From assembly GCF_009754915.1 (NCBI RefSeq), contig NZ_WPIK01000001.1:310001-374000 (forward strand): DNA of 64,000 nucleotides, read 5' to 3'. Under the pieces are notes generated by a model, which ran no database searches, was not told the origin of the DNA, and saw only the letters and a program-made list of their open reading frames with translations. This document shows positions 34,160 to 42,501 of the stretch, piece by piece. Made by a program: the position numbers and the translations under genes. The stretch comes from Mucilaginibacter arboris. Lineage in GTDB: Bacteria; Bacteroidota; Bacteroidia; Sphingobacteriales; Sphingobacteriaceae. The stretch's first letter is position 1. Every line of letters begins with the position of its first letter.

Positions 34160-34906
34160 TTAAACCGCTTCAGCCGTTTCCAGAACCATTTGTTCATCTA
34201 CTAAAATCCTTCCGCAGTGTTCACAAACAATGATTTTTTTACGCTGGCGGATATCTGCCTGGCGCTGTGGCGGGATCTCATTAAAACATCCTGAACAGGC
34301 ATCACGTTCAATTGTAACAACAGCCAAACCATTTTTAGCATTTTTTCTTAAACGGTTGTAAGCAAAAAGCAAACGCTCTTCTATGTTTTTTTTCGCTTGC
34401 TCTGCTTGTCCTGTAAGCTCGTTTTCTTCTTTTTCGGTTTCGGAAGTAATCGTACCTAATTCTGCTTTTTTCAGTTCAAAATCTTTACGCCGCTCTTCCA
34501 GGTCAGCCAATGCTTTTTCATAAACCTGGGTTTTGGTAGCAATTTCATAACCAATTTCTTTGATTTTTTTCTCGCTTACCTGAATATCAAGTCCTTGGAT
34601 TTCAATCTCCTTAGAAATTGCATCATACTCACGGTTGTTTTTAACTTCTGTAAGCTGGGCTTCATATTTTTTAGTATTGGCCTGTGCTTCTTTTATCAGG
34701 TTTTTTCTGGTAACAACAGAATCTTCCAGGTCATCCAGGTCATTTTTAATTTTCTGAATACGGGTCTCTAAACCGGCAACTTCATCTTCCAGGTCGCTCA
34801 CTTCCATTGGGAGTTCGCCTCTTACCTGTCTGATCCTGTCGATTTTAGTGTGGATAGTTTGTAGTTCGTATAAAGCTTTTAGCTTTTGTTCTACTGTTTG
34901 TTCCAT
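34160..34906 (-). CDS. Coiled-coil protein with C4 zinc ribbon
   Basis: 248 residues. A long coiled coil (about 10-180, with heptads such as EDEVAGLETRIQKIKNDLDDLED) is followed by a zinc ribbon with two Cys pairs (ACSGCFNEIPPQ and VCEHCGRILV). These DUF164/CT398-like proteins may act as adaptors for RNA- or nucleic-acid-binding complexes. It starts 1 base inside the stop of the Nif3-like gene upstream, an arrangement typical of Bacteroidota, so the two are made together. A near-copy of the 12-mer (34684-34695) is read as IKEA. Confidence 0.9.
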   Translation of the reverse strand: MEQTVEQKLKALYELQTIHTKIDRIRQVRGELPMEVSDLEDEVAGLETRIQKIKNDLDDLEDSVVTRKNLIKEAQANTKKYEAQLTEVKNNREYDAISKEIEIQGLDIQVSEKKIKEIGYEIATKTQVYEKALADLEERRKDFELKKAELGTITSETEKEENELTGQAEQAKKNIEERLLFAYNRLRKNAKNGLAVVTIERDACSGCFNEIPPQRQADIRQRKKIIVCEHCGRILVDEQMVLETAEAV

Positions 34907-36003
34907 TAAATTATATATTTGACGGGGTTTGTATTAATTTTTGTTAAACGGAGAGCAAAGTTAGGAAATTTTTTGCTAATAATTTCGGCTAATAATTCCT
35001 GTGTAAACTGCTCTGTTTCAAAATGTCCGATATCGGCAATTACCAGTTTCCCTTCTGCATCAAAAAACTCGTGGTATTTAAAATCTGCCGTAACAAAAAC
35101 ATCAGCACCTGCACGGATGGCATCTTTCAGCAAAAAGCTTCCTGAACCGCCGCAAACAGCAACCTTTATCACTTTTTTGCCGGTAAAAACAGTATGCCGG
35201 ACTACTTCAGCCTTCATTTGTGTTTTTACATGATGCAGAAACGATAGTTCTTCCTGCGGAAATTCCAGCTCGCCAATCAATCCGGCACCAACTTCCTGAT
35301 ATGGATTGGTTATCGGATACAGATCATAAGCAACTTCTTCGTACGGATGTGCTAAGAAAAGCGCTGTCAAAATTTTGCTTTCCAGGTTGACGGGGAAAAC
35401 CGTTTCAATCCTTACTTCGTCTTCCTGATGTTGGATTCCTTGTTCTCCCGCAAACGGATTGGTGTTTTCTCCGGCTTTATACGTTCCGGTCCCGCTGGCG
35501 TTAAAGCTGCACCCACTGTAATTGCCGATACTTCCGGCACCGGCAGCAAATAAAGCTTCACGTACTTGTTCTGCCTGTACAAGCGGAACAAACGTAACCA
35601 GTTTTTTAAGAAGGCTTTTTTTGGGTGATAAAATCCGGCAGTTCTTTAAACCTAATTTGTCTGCAATTTTTTTATTTACGCCAGCAGCAACATGGTCGAG
35701 ATTGGTATGGATCGCGTAAACAGCGATGCTGTTTTTAACTGCCTTTTCTACCACACGTTCTACATACGTTTTTCCGTTAAACTTTTTTAAGCCTTTAAAA
35801 ACGATAGGATGATGAGAAATAATCAGCTGGCAATTAGTTGCAATAGCTTCATCAACAATTGCCTCGGTACAATCTAAAGAGATTAAAGCCTGATTAATTT
35901 CCTGATCAGCATAACCAACAATTAAACCCGAATTATCGTAATCTTCCTGATAGGCAAGCGGTGCAAGGCCTTCCAGATAAGCCGTAATTTCATTCAACTT
36001 CAT
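34906..36003 (-). CDS. Nif3-like dinuclear metal-binding protein
   Basis: 365 residues. The N-terminal Nif3 domain shows DNSGLIVG, LDCTEAIVDEAI and the metal ligands of ISHHPIVFKGLK and AIHTNLDH. A middle insertion (about 135-245, the CutA/PII-like domain) follows, ending HPYEEVAYDLYPI, and the second Nif3 half carries VAVCGGSGSFLLKDAI, DVFVTADFKYHEF and IADIGHFETEQ. Nif3 proteins (YbgI in E. coli) are toroidal metal-binding hexamers whose function is not settled. The downstream zinc-ribbon gene overlaps by 1 base. Confidence 0.92.
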   Translation of the reverse strand: MKLNEITAYLEGLAPLAYQEDYDNSGLIVGYADQEINQALISLDCTEAIVDEAIATNCQLIISHHPIVFKGLKKFNGKTYVERVVEKAVKNSIAVYAIHTNLDHVAAGVNKKIADKLGLKNCRILSPKKSLLKKLVTFVPLVQAEQVREALFAAGAGSIGNYSGCSFNASGTGTYKAGENTNPFAGEQGIQHQEDEVRIETVFPVNLESKILTALFLAHPYEEVAYDLYPITNPYQEVGAGLIGELEFPQEELSFLHHVKTQMKAEVVRHTVFTGKKVIKVAVCGGSGSFLLKDAIRAGADVFVTADFKYHEFFDAEGKLVIADIGHFETEQFTQELLAEIISKKFPNFALRLTKINTNPVKYII

Positions 36004-36034
36004 TGGCTGAAATTAAACAACATTTTTTGCCTGA

Positions 36035-36046
36035 TAAAAGAAGTAT
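36035..36046 (-). repeat. Near-copy of the dispersed 12-mer (one mismatch)
   Basis: TAAAAGAAGTAT, with the usual TGA before it. It lies between the Nif3 and DUF4199 genes, 10 bases from the latter. Confidence 0.65.
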
Positions 36047-36056
36047 CGCTTTACAG

Positions 36057-36470
36057 TTACGATTGCTTGGTATCAACTCTGCGCGAATCAGTCATCATCA
36101 ATAACGAAACTGCGAGTGCAGCGATAACACCTACCAATAAGGCGCCAAAAATCTTACCCGAAAAATCTGCAATCGAACCTTTTTCTATATAATTGATGTA
36201 TAAAATAGCAAAAGCAACGGCAACAATTCCGCCGGCAATTAAAATTTTAAAGCTTTCTTGCAGTGCTTCAAAAAAGGTGATATTTCCTCCGTTTTCTACG
36301 TTACGATATCTTCTAACGCCAAAATACAAACCAATAATCGGGATCAAAGCAGAAACATATTCAATAGAGGAAGTGCTTTTAAATACGGTATAGCCAAGCA
36401 GGTGCATCATCAAAATCCACAATCCGCTTAAAACTCCGATAACTATTCCAAAAATTACTGCATTTTTCAT
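36057..36470 (-). CDS. DUF4199 domain membrane protein
   Basis: 137 residues with four hydrophobic helices (about 5-27, 37-53, 75-97 and 108-128). The sequence VRRYRNVENGGNITFFEALQESFKI between helices two and three is the DUF4199 signature. This is a Bacteroidota inner-membrane family of unknown function. It is divergent from mfd and 54 bases upstream of the Nif3-like gene. Confidence 0.85.
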   Translation of the reverse strand: MKNAVIFGIVIGVLSGLWILMMHLLGYTVFKSTSSIEYVSALIPIIGLYFGVRRYRNVENGGNITFFEALQESFKILIAGGIVAVAFAILYINYIEKGSIADFSGKIFGALLVGVIAALAVSLLMMTDSRRVDTKQS

Positions 36471-36527
36471 GGTATGATTTTATTTAGGTGATCTAAGAAC
36501 GGTTCTGCCGTACCAAATTTCAGGTAC

Positions 36528-36539
36528 TAAAAGAAGCAT
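36528..36539 (-). repeat. Dispersed 12-mer, intergenic copy
   Basis: TAAAAGAAGCAT, exact, between the divergent DUF4199 and mfd genes; preceded by GGTAC. Confidence 0.9.
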
Positions 36540-36636
36540 CAGCAATCCTGTTTGAATATATGAAAACAAACGGATAAAATTTTGTTTGATACGATTTAAC
36601 TTTTACTAAAACACTTTTAGCCATATTTTCTATTTG

Positions 36637-36644
36637 TATATTTG
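36637..36644 (+). promoter_or_regulatory. Putative -7 box of mfd (TATATTTG)
   Basis: Exact TAnnTTTG, 7 bases before the TTG at 36652. An in-frame TTG at 36634 lies before this box and is thus unlikely. Confidence 0.5.
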
Positions 36645-36651
36645 CAACGAT

Positions 36652-39600
36652 TTGAATATCCGTGATATATTAGAACGTTACAAGGCCGATAGCCGTGTAA
36701 AAAGTTTGGCCCAGGCGTTAAATTCGGGCAAAAATCCGCGTGTACACTTGCGTGGTTTGGTTGGATCGAGTGATGCTTTTCTGGCGGTTGCAACTTATTT
36801 TTTACAGCATAAACATCTGATTTTTGTTTTGCCCGACCAGGAAGAAGCCGGTTATTTTCAGGCTGACCTGGAAAACCTGCTCGACAAAGAAATCCTGCAT
36901 TTTCCATCGTCATATAGAAAAGGCTTTGATTTTACACAGCCAGACAGTAGCCACGTTTTAGCGCGTGCCGAGGTTTTGAATGAACTGAACCATGCTTCTG
37001 AATTTGGAAACCTGATTGTTACTTACCCCGAAGCTTTGGCAGAAAAGGTAATTAACCGGGCATCATTAGAAAAAAATACTCTGGAAATTAGTGTTCAGAA
37101 TAAACTTAGCATCGAGTTTATCAATGAGTTTTTGATTGAATATGATTTTGAGCGTGTTGATTTTGTTTATAGTCCCGGCCAGTTTTCTATCCGTGGCGGC
37201 ATTGTTGATATTTTTTCTTTTTCGAACGATCTGCCATATCGTGTAGAGTTTTTTGGTGATTTTATTGAATCGATTCGAACTTTTGAAATCGAAAGTCAGC
37301 TTTCGGTAGAACAGGTGAGAAGTATTACGATTGTTCCAAACGTGCAATCTAAATTTTTAACAGAAAATAATATTTCTTTATTAGAATATGTAGATGCAGA
37401 TACAGCTGTTTGGATAAAAGACGTACAGTTTACGTTAGATATTATCCAGGAAGGTTATAAAAAAGCAACGCAGCTTTGGAAAGCTTTACCGGTAACAGAA
37501 AAGAATGAGAACCCGGATTGGATCGATCCGATTTATAGCTTTTCTGATGAAAAAATGATTGCTGACCAACTTCGGGATTTTAGTGTGGTGGAATTTGGCA
37601 AACAGTTTTTTTATCAGGCAGATCAAACCATTAGTTTTGATATTAAGCCGCAACCTTCATTCAATAAAGATTTTGGCCTGCTTATCCATAATATCAAAAA
37701 CAATGATGCGGAGAAGATTGAGAACTTAATTTTAACCGATTCTACCAAGCAAATTGAACGGCTCTACGCCATTTTTGATGATTTAGACAAAACGGCAAAG
37801 TTTACACCAATTCCGGTTTCTATCCGTGAAGGTTTTGTAGATCGCGAACAAAAATTGGCTTGTTATACCGATCATCAGATTTTTGACCGTTACTATAAAT
37901 ACAAGCTTAAAAAAGGCTACCAGAAATCGCAGGCTATCACGTTAAAAGAGCTTAGAGAACTAAAACCTGGCGATTATGTAACACACATTGATCACGGAAT
38001 CGGAAAATATGCAGGTTTAGAAAAGGTAGAAGTGAACGGCAAATCGCAGGAAATGATCCGTTTAATTTATGCGGACAATGATTTACTTTACGTCAACATC
38101 AACTCCTTAAACAGAATTTCAAAATTCAGCGGTAAAGAAGGAACAATGCCTAAAATGAACAAATTAGGCACGGATACGTGGGACCGACTTAAAAAAACCA
38201 CAAAAAAAAAAGTTAAAGACATTGCCCGAGATTTGATCAAACTTTATGCAGTCCGCAAAACGCAGCATGGCAACGCTTTTTCTCCGGATAGTTATTTGCA
38301 AAACGAACTGGAAGCCTCTTTTATCTATGAAGACACGCCAGATCAGGAAAAAGCAACGGCAGATTTAAAGCGCGATATGGAATCGCCGCACCCGATGGAC
38401 CGTTTAATTTGCGGCGATGTTGGTTTTGGCAAAACAGAAGTGGCTATTCGCGCGGCTTTTAAAGCTGTTGCTGATAGTAAGCAAGTTGCGGTGCTTGTCC
38501 CAACTACCATTCTTGCCGCACAGCATTATAAAACGTTCTCTGACCGCTTAAAAGGCTTTCCCTGCAACATTGATTATGTCAATCGTTTCAAATCTTCCAA
38601 ACAAATAAAAGATACTTTACAGAATGTAGCCGATGGAAAAGTTGATATTCTGATCGGAACGCACCGTTTGGTAAGCAAAGATGTAAAGTTTAAAGATCTG
38701 GGCTTGATGATCATCGATGAAGAACAAAAGTTCGGTGTATCAACCAAAGAAAAACTAAAGCAGATGCGGATTAATGTAGATACTTTAACTCTAACCGCAA
38801 CGCCAATTCCGCGTACGCTTCATTTTTCTTTAATGGGCGCGCGCGATTTATCTATCATTTCTACGCCTCCGCCAAACCGTCAGCCTGTTGTTACCGAACT
38901 GCATGTGTTTAATGATAAACTGATTAAAGAAGCGGTTGAGTTTGAAGTAAACCGCGGCGGACAAGTTTTCTTTATCCATAACCGTGTGCAGGATTTAGCG
39001 CAATTAGGAGGAATGATCCATAAATTGGTGCCTAAAGCAAGCGTTGGTATTGCACACGGACAACTGGAAGGTGATGCTTTGGAAGATGTAATGCTAAAGT
39101 TTGTGAACGGCGAATATGATGTTTTGGTTGCCACAACGATCATCGAAGCGGGCCTGGATATTCCAAATGCCAATACGATCATCATCAATCATGCGCACAT
39201 GTTTGGTTTGAGCGATCTGCACCAGATGCGCGGCCGCGTTGGCCGGAGCAATAAAAAAGCGTTTTGCTATTTGCTGAGCCCGCCTTTATCAACCTTAACT
39301 TCTGAAGCAAGGAAACGCTTAAGCGCGATCGAAGAATTTTCTGACCTGGGCAGCGGTTTTAACGTGGCCATGCGCGATCTGGATATTCGCGGAAGCGGAA
39401 ACTTATTAGGCGCAGAGCAAAGCGGTTTTATTGCGGAGATTGGCTTTGAAATGTACCATAAAATTTTGGATGAAGCGATCCAGGAACTGAAAGATGAAGA
39501 GTTTCAGGGCGTTTTTAAGGATGAAAAACCTCGTCCGTTTGTTTCTTTTACGCAGATTGATACCGATCTGGAGATTTTGATCCCGGATGAATATGTAACC

Positions 39601-40011
39601 AGCATTGCAGAACGCTACAACTTGTACACCGAACTTTCTAAACTGGAAAACGAAACCGAACTGCAGGCTTTTGCCAAACAACTGGAAGACCGTTTCGGGC
39701 CGATTCCTCGACCAGTAAAAGACATGCTCAACACCGTACGTTTACAATGGCTTGGCAAAGCGATAGGTTTTGAAAAAGTATCTCTTAAAAAGAGCATTCT
39801 GCGCGGTTATTTTACCAGCAACCAGCAATCGCCTTATTTTGAAAGCGGTTCATTTCATAAGATCTTACAGTTTGTGCAGGAGAACCCCAGAAGATGTAAC
39901 CTGAAAGAAGTAAAAAACAGCTTGCGCATCAGTTTTGAAGGCATCAAAACGATAGATGAAGCCGTAGAAATTTTGGAAGAAATGGCCGGACAACCGGTTG
40001 GTGTTGCTTAA
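36652..40011 (+). CDS. mfd: Transcription-repair coupling factor
   Basis: About 1119 residues from the TTG at 36652 (LNIRDILERYK...), the family's usual length. It removes RNA polymerase stalled at DNA lesions and recruits UvrA. In order: a UvrB-like N-terminal part (to about 330), the RNA-polymerase-interacting domain with GDYVTHIDHGIGKYAGLEKVE (about 445), the RecG-like translocase with Walker A CGDVGFGKTEVA, the DEEQ box, LTATPIPRTL and QMRGRVGRSN, and the C-terminal D7 domain (about 985 on). The translocation TRG motif region is intact. Confidence 0.96.
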   Translation: MNIRDILERYKADSRVKSLAQALNSGKNPRVHLRGLVGSSDAFLAVATYFLQHKHLIFVLPDQEEAGYFQADLENLLDKEILHFPSSYRKGFDFTQPDSSHVLARAEVLNELNHASEFGNLIVTYPEALAEKVINRASLEKNTLEISVQNKLSIEFINEFLIEYDFERVDFVYSPGQFSIRGGIVDIFSFSNDLPYRVEFFGDFIESIRTFEIESQLSVEQVRSITIVPNVQSKFLTENNISLLEYVDADTAVWIKDVQFTLDIIQEGYKKATQLWKALPVTEKNENPDWIDPIYSFSDEKMIADQLRDFSVVEFGKQFFYQADQTISFDIKPQPSFNKDFGLLIHNIKNNDAEKIENLILTDSTKQIERLYAIFDDLDKTAKFTPIPVSIREGFVDREQKLACYTDHQIFDRYYKYKLKKGYQKSQAITLKELRELKPGDYVTHIDHGIGKYAGLEKVEVNGKSQEMIRLIYADNDLLYVNINSLNRISKFSGKEGTMPKMNKLGTDTWDRLKKTTKKKVKDIARDLIKLYAVRKTQHGNAFSPDSYLQNELEASFIYEDTPDQEKATADLKRDMESPHPMDRLICGDVGFGKTEVAIRAAFKAVADSKQVAVLVPTTILAAQHYKTFSDRLKGFPCNIDYVNRFKSSKQIKDTLQNVADGKVDILIGTHRLVSKDVKFKDLGLMIIDEEQKFGVSTKEKLKQMRINVDTLTLTATPIPRTLHFSLMGARDLSIISTPPPNRQPVVTELHVFNDKLIKEAVEFEVNRGGQVFFIHNRVQDLAQLGGMIHKLVPKASVGIAHGQLEGDALEDVMLKFVNGEYDVLVATTIIEAGLDIPNANTIIINHAHMFGLSDLHQMRGRVGRSNKKAFCYLLSPPLSTLTSEARKRLSAIEEFSDLGSGFNVAMRDLDIRGSGNLLGAEQSGFIAEIGFEMYHKILDEAIQELKDEEFQGVFKDEKPRPFVSFTQIDTDLEILIPDEYVTSIAERYNLYTELSKLENETELQAFAKQLEDRFGPIPRPVKDMLNTVRLQWLGKAIGFEKVSLKKSILRGYFTSNQQSPYFESGSFHKILQFVQENPRRCNLKEVKNSLRISFEGIKTIDEAVEILEEMAGQPVGVA

Positions 40012-40021
40012 AAATTAGTGG

Positions 40022-40033
40022 TAAAAGAAGCAT
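40022..40033 (-). repeat. Dispersed 12-mer, intergenic copy
   Basis: TAAAAGAAGCAT, exact, 10 bases after the mfd stop. Confidence 0.9.
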
Positions 40034-40092
40034 TAATCTGAAATATTTTATGAGTAAAAGTTCTTACCTTTAAATATTAAAAAGCAAAAAAC

Positions 40093-40314
40093 ATGTCGGT
40101 TGTAAAAGAAAAAATCATTCAGGAAATTGAAAGTATCCACGATGAAGAAATGCTAAATAATATCCATCGTGTATTACAAAATATTTATTCCAAAAAGTCG
40201 ATTATAATTCTTAATGATGAGCAAAAAGTTAAAATTGCTCAAGCAGAAAAAGATTATTTAGAAGGAAAATTTTATACAACAGATACTCTTTTTGATGAAA
40301 TACTCGATGGCTAA
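40093..40314 (+). CDS. Putative antitoxin of a RelE/ParE-type pair
   Basis: 73 residues: a helical N-terminus (SVVKEKIIQEIESIHDEEML) and a C-terminal tail (KIAQAEKDYLEGKFYTTDTLFDEILDG) of the sort that wraps a RelE/ParE toxin. I see no clear DNA-binding domain. The downstream toxin start lies in its last codons (8-base overlap), which supports the pair. Function from context only. Confidence 0.72.
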   Translation: MSVVKEKIIQEIESIHDEEMLNNIHRVLQNIYSKKSIIILNDEQKVKIAQAEKDYLEGKFYTTDTLFDEILDG

Positions 40315-40612
40315 AACCATTGTTTGGTCTGAAAGTGCTAAAATAGACCTAATTGCAATAAAAGCATTTTTTGATAACAGAAATAAGTCATCCATTTATA
40401 GCACTAAGCTCTTAAAAACGATTAGAAATTCAGCACGTTTGATTGAGAAATATCCTGATGCGGGAATTGATACAAATATAGTTGGTTTACAAGGCTTAAT
40501 AGCTGGTAATTACATTTTATTCTTTAGACATAAAGAGAATTATATTTTAATTCTAACCGTTTGGGATTCCCGAAGAAACCCCGAACAGTTAGAAAGTATA
40601 TTAAGGAGATAA
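40307..40612 (+). CDS. RelE/ParE superfamily toxin
   Basis: 101 residues from the ATG at 40307 (TTG/ATG at 40292/40295 also fit the frame). It has the ParE/RelE layout: two N-terminal helices (KIDLIAIKAFFDNRN, YSTKLLKTIRNSARLIEKYPDAG) and a beta-sheet with LIAGNYILFFRHKENYILILTVWDSRRNPEQL. The last segment is the usual toxin C-terminal strand. It is full-length and intact, unlike the toxin at 23957. It stands between mfd and the PUL. Confidence 0.83.
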   Translation: MAKTIVWSESAKIDLIAIKAFFDNRNKSSIYSTKLLKTIRNSARLIEKYPDAGIDTNIVGLQGLIAGNYILFFRHKENYILILTVWDSRRNPEQLESILRR

Positions 40613-40630
40613 CTTTTCCTTAATTTAACA

Positions 40631-40642
40631 ATGCTTCTTTTA
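40631..40642 (+). repeat. Dispersed 12-mer, intergenic copy
   Basis: Exact copy between the convergent toxin and GH35 genes; followed by TAACCG. Confidence 0.9.
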
Positions 40643-40662
40643 TAACCGTAATTTCTTAAACC

Positions 40663-42501
40663 TTATTTTGCTTTTTCCAAACGATTGACATTTAAAACAG
40701 GCGTTTTAATTCCTTTAAGTGCGGTTTGATCTGTTTTTATCAACTCCAGAACAACAACTTCATTGCTGCCTTTTTTGAGCCATTCTGCCGGTAAATAAAT
40801 GGTTTGCTGCGGGCCGATGTTCCAATAACGGCCTAAATTATGTCCGTTTACAAAAACCACTCCTTTTCCCCAGTTACTTAAATCCAGGTAAGTATCTGCA
40901 ACTTCGTTTAAACGGAAAGTTCCTTTACGTATAACCGGTGAAGTATTACTGTTTTGAGAAGAAGCAAACCGGATCCTTTTGGTATCATTAAAAGGCAAGC
41001 GGTACATTTTCCAGTTTTTTACTTCGCTTCCATTAAAAATTACCTTTTCTGTAATGCCTTTTTTATTTTGAAGGAGATATTTTCCAAAGTTGATCCGGCC
41101 CAAATTTTCTACCAAAATATCAAGCGTTACTTGCCCGGCCGGTAATGTTATTGCCAAGCTGTCCTGGTTTAAACGCCGGTCCAAAGTTCCAACCGTTTTA
41201 CCGTTAACCATTACCACTGCGTAATCCCGGAGTTCTTTTAGCTTCAGCATGCTTCTTTTACCACCTAAAAGTTGTGTCCTGTACAAAACAAACCCGTAAT
41301 CCTGGTTCAAATCCTCAAAAGTCAACGGCGTTGCATGATTAACAGCAGCAGGTAAATTATCGAGCAAACTTGCCGATTGCGTTAATTGAACCGCTGGTAT
41401 TTCCATTACTGGTTTCGGGGCCGGAACCGCTGGTAATTTAGTCCCTGCCGGCAAATGCTTTTCAATTACTTCTCTAAATCTCGTAAATTTATGCGTAGCG
41501 TTTCCGGCTTCGTTTAAAGGCGCATCATAATCGTAACTGCTAACCTGGGGTTCAAAAGGCGAATGATCGTTGTAGTTGGCGCCATTCATAAAACCGCGTG
41601 TCGAGCCGCCATGGAACATATACATGTTGATGGAAATTCCCGCGGCCAGTACAGAATCCAGTTTTCCGGCATATTGTTCTGCCGGTATTGTATGGTGTTT
41701 TGTTCCCCACCAGTCAAACCAGGCCGGATACCATTCGGCAATGTAATACGGCCCTTTTCCTTCGTGTAAACTATTGACTAACGCTTTTACTTTTTTAGGA
41801 TTATCCAGTCCGTTTATTGCAGGAAGCAATCCGGGTAAATGGCCGTTCCTAGCATCGGCAGCCGGATCGCAGGTATAAAGCAACCCATCAAATCCCGCTT
41901 CTTTAAACAACTTTTGGTTGATGGCAAGGTATTCTTTATCGCTGCCGTAAGAACCGTATTCGTTCTCAATCTGAACCATTAAAATATTTCCGCCATGGTT
42001 AATTTGCAGAGGAGCTAATTGTTTTCCAACTTCTTTGATGTAAGTTTCATATTCCTTTAAATACTTCGCCTCTTTGCTGCGCACAACCAAACCTTTTTCA
42101 TTTTGCAGCCAGTACGGGTAACCGCCAAATTCCCATTCGGCACATACATACGGACTTGGCCTCAAAATCACCCATAAACCTTCCTCTTTGGCTATTTTTA
42201 CAAATTCTGCAATGTTATTATTGCCGCTAAAATCAAAATGTCCTTTTTGTGGTTCGTGCAAATTCCAGAAAACGTAAGTTCCAATGGTATTGAGTCCCAT
42301 TGCTTTGGCCATTTTCATTCGTGCATGCCAGGCTTCGCGGGGAACGCGCGGATAATGCATCTCTCCGGAAATCATTTGGAAAGGTTTCCCGTCGAGCAAA
42401 AAATTCGAATCGCCTAAAGCAAAAGTATGTGTAGCTTTTTGCGCGATGCTGTTTTTAAGGCATAAAAAAAGTATTACCGGCAGGATATATTTCATCTTCA
42501 T
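40663..42501 (-). CDS. Beta-galactosidase, GH35
   Basis: 612 residues with a signal peptide (MKMKYILPVILFLCLKNSIAQ). A (beta/alpha)8 barrel carries the acid/base Glu181 (QIENEYG) and nucleophile Glu256 (YIAEWYPAWFDWW). The opening block HTFALGDSNFLLDGKPFQMISGEMHYPRVPREAW is typical. The C-terminal part holds beta-sandwich domains (WGKGVVFVNGHNLGRYWNIGPQQTIYLP). It removes terminal beta-galactose. It is the last gene of the PUL; its start overlaps the GH2 stop by 4 bases. An exact 12-mer (41249-41260) is read as KRSM. Confidence 0.94.
   Translation of the reverse strand: MKMKYILPVILFLCLKNSIAQKATHTFALGDSNFLLDGKPFQMISGEMHYPRVPREAWHARMKMAKAMGLNTIGTYVFWNLHEPQKGHFDFSGNNNIAEFVKIAKEEGLWVILRPSPYVCAEWEFGGYPYWLQNEKGLVVRSKEAKYLKEYETYIKEVGKQLAPLQINHGGNILMVQIENEYGSYGSDKEYLAINQKLFKEAGFDGLLYTCDPAADARNGHLPGLLPAINGLDNPKKVKALVNSLHEGKGPYYIAEWYPAWFDWWGTKHHTIPAEQYAGKLDSVLAAGISINMYMFHGGSTRGFMNGANYNDHSPFEPQVSSYDYDAPLNEAGNATHKFTRFREVIEKHLPAGTKLPAVPAPKPVMEIPAVQLTQSASLLDNLPAAVNHATPLTFEDLNQDYGFVLYRTQLLGGKRSMLKLKELRDYAVVMVNGKTVGTLDRRLNQDSLAITLPAGQVTLDILVENLGRINFGKYLLQNKKGITEKVIFNGSEVKNWKMYRLPFNDTKRIRFASSQNSNTSPVIRKGTFRLNEVADTYLDLSNWGKGVVFVNGHNLGRYWNIGPQQTIYLPAEWLKKGSNEVVVLELIKTDQTALKGIKTPVLNVNRLEKAK

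Noticed and set aside
36634-36651. Mfd start at the upstream TTG
   Set aside because: It precedes the -7 box TATATTTG; the TTG at 36652 gives the conserved NIRDILERYK start.
40093-40612. Second toxin-antitoxin pair as part of the PUL
   Set aside because: It reads the other way, is separated by a 12-mer copy and has no link to glycan use.
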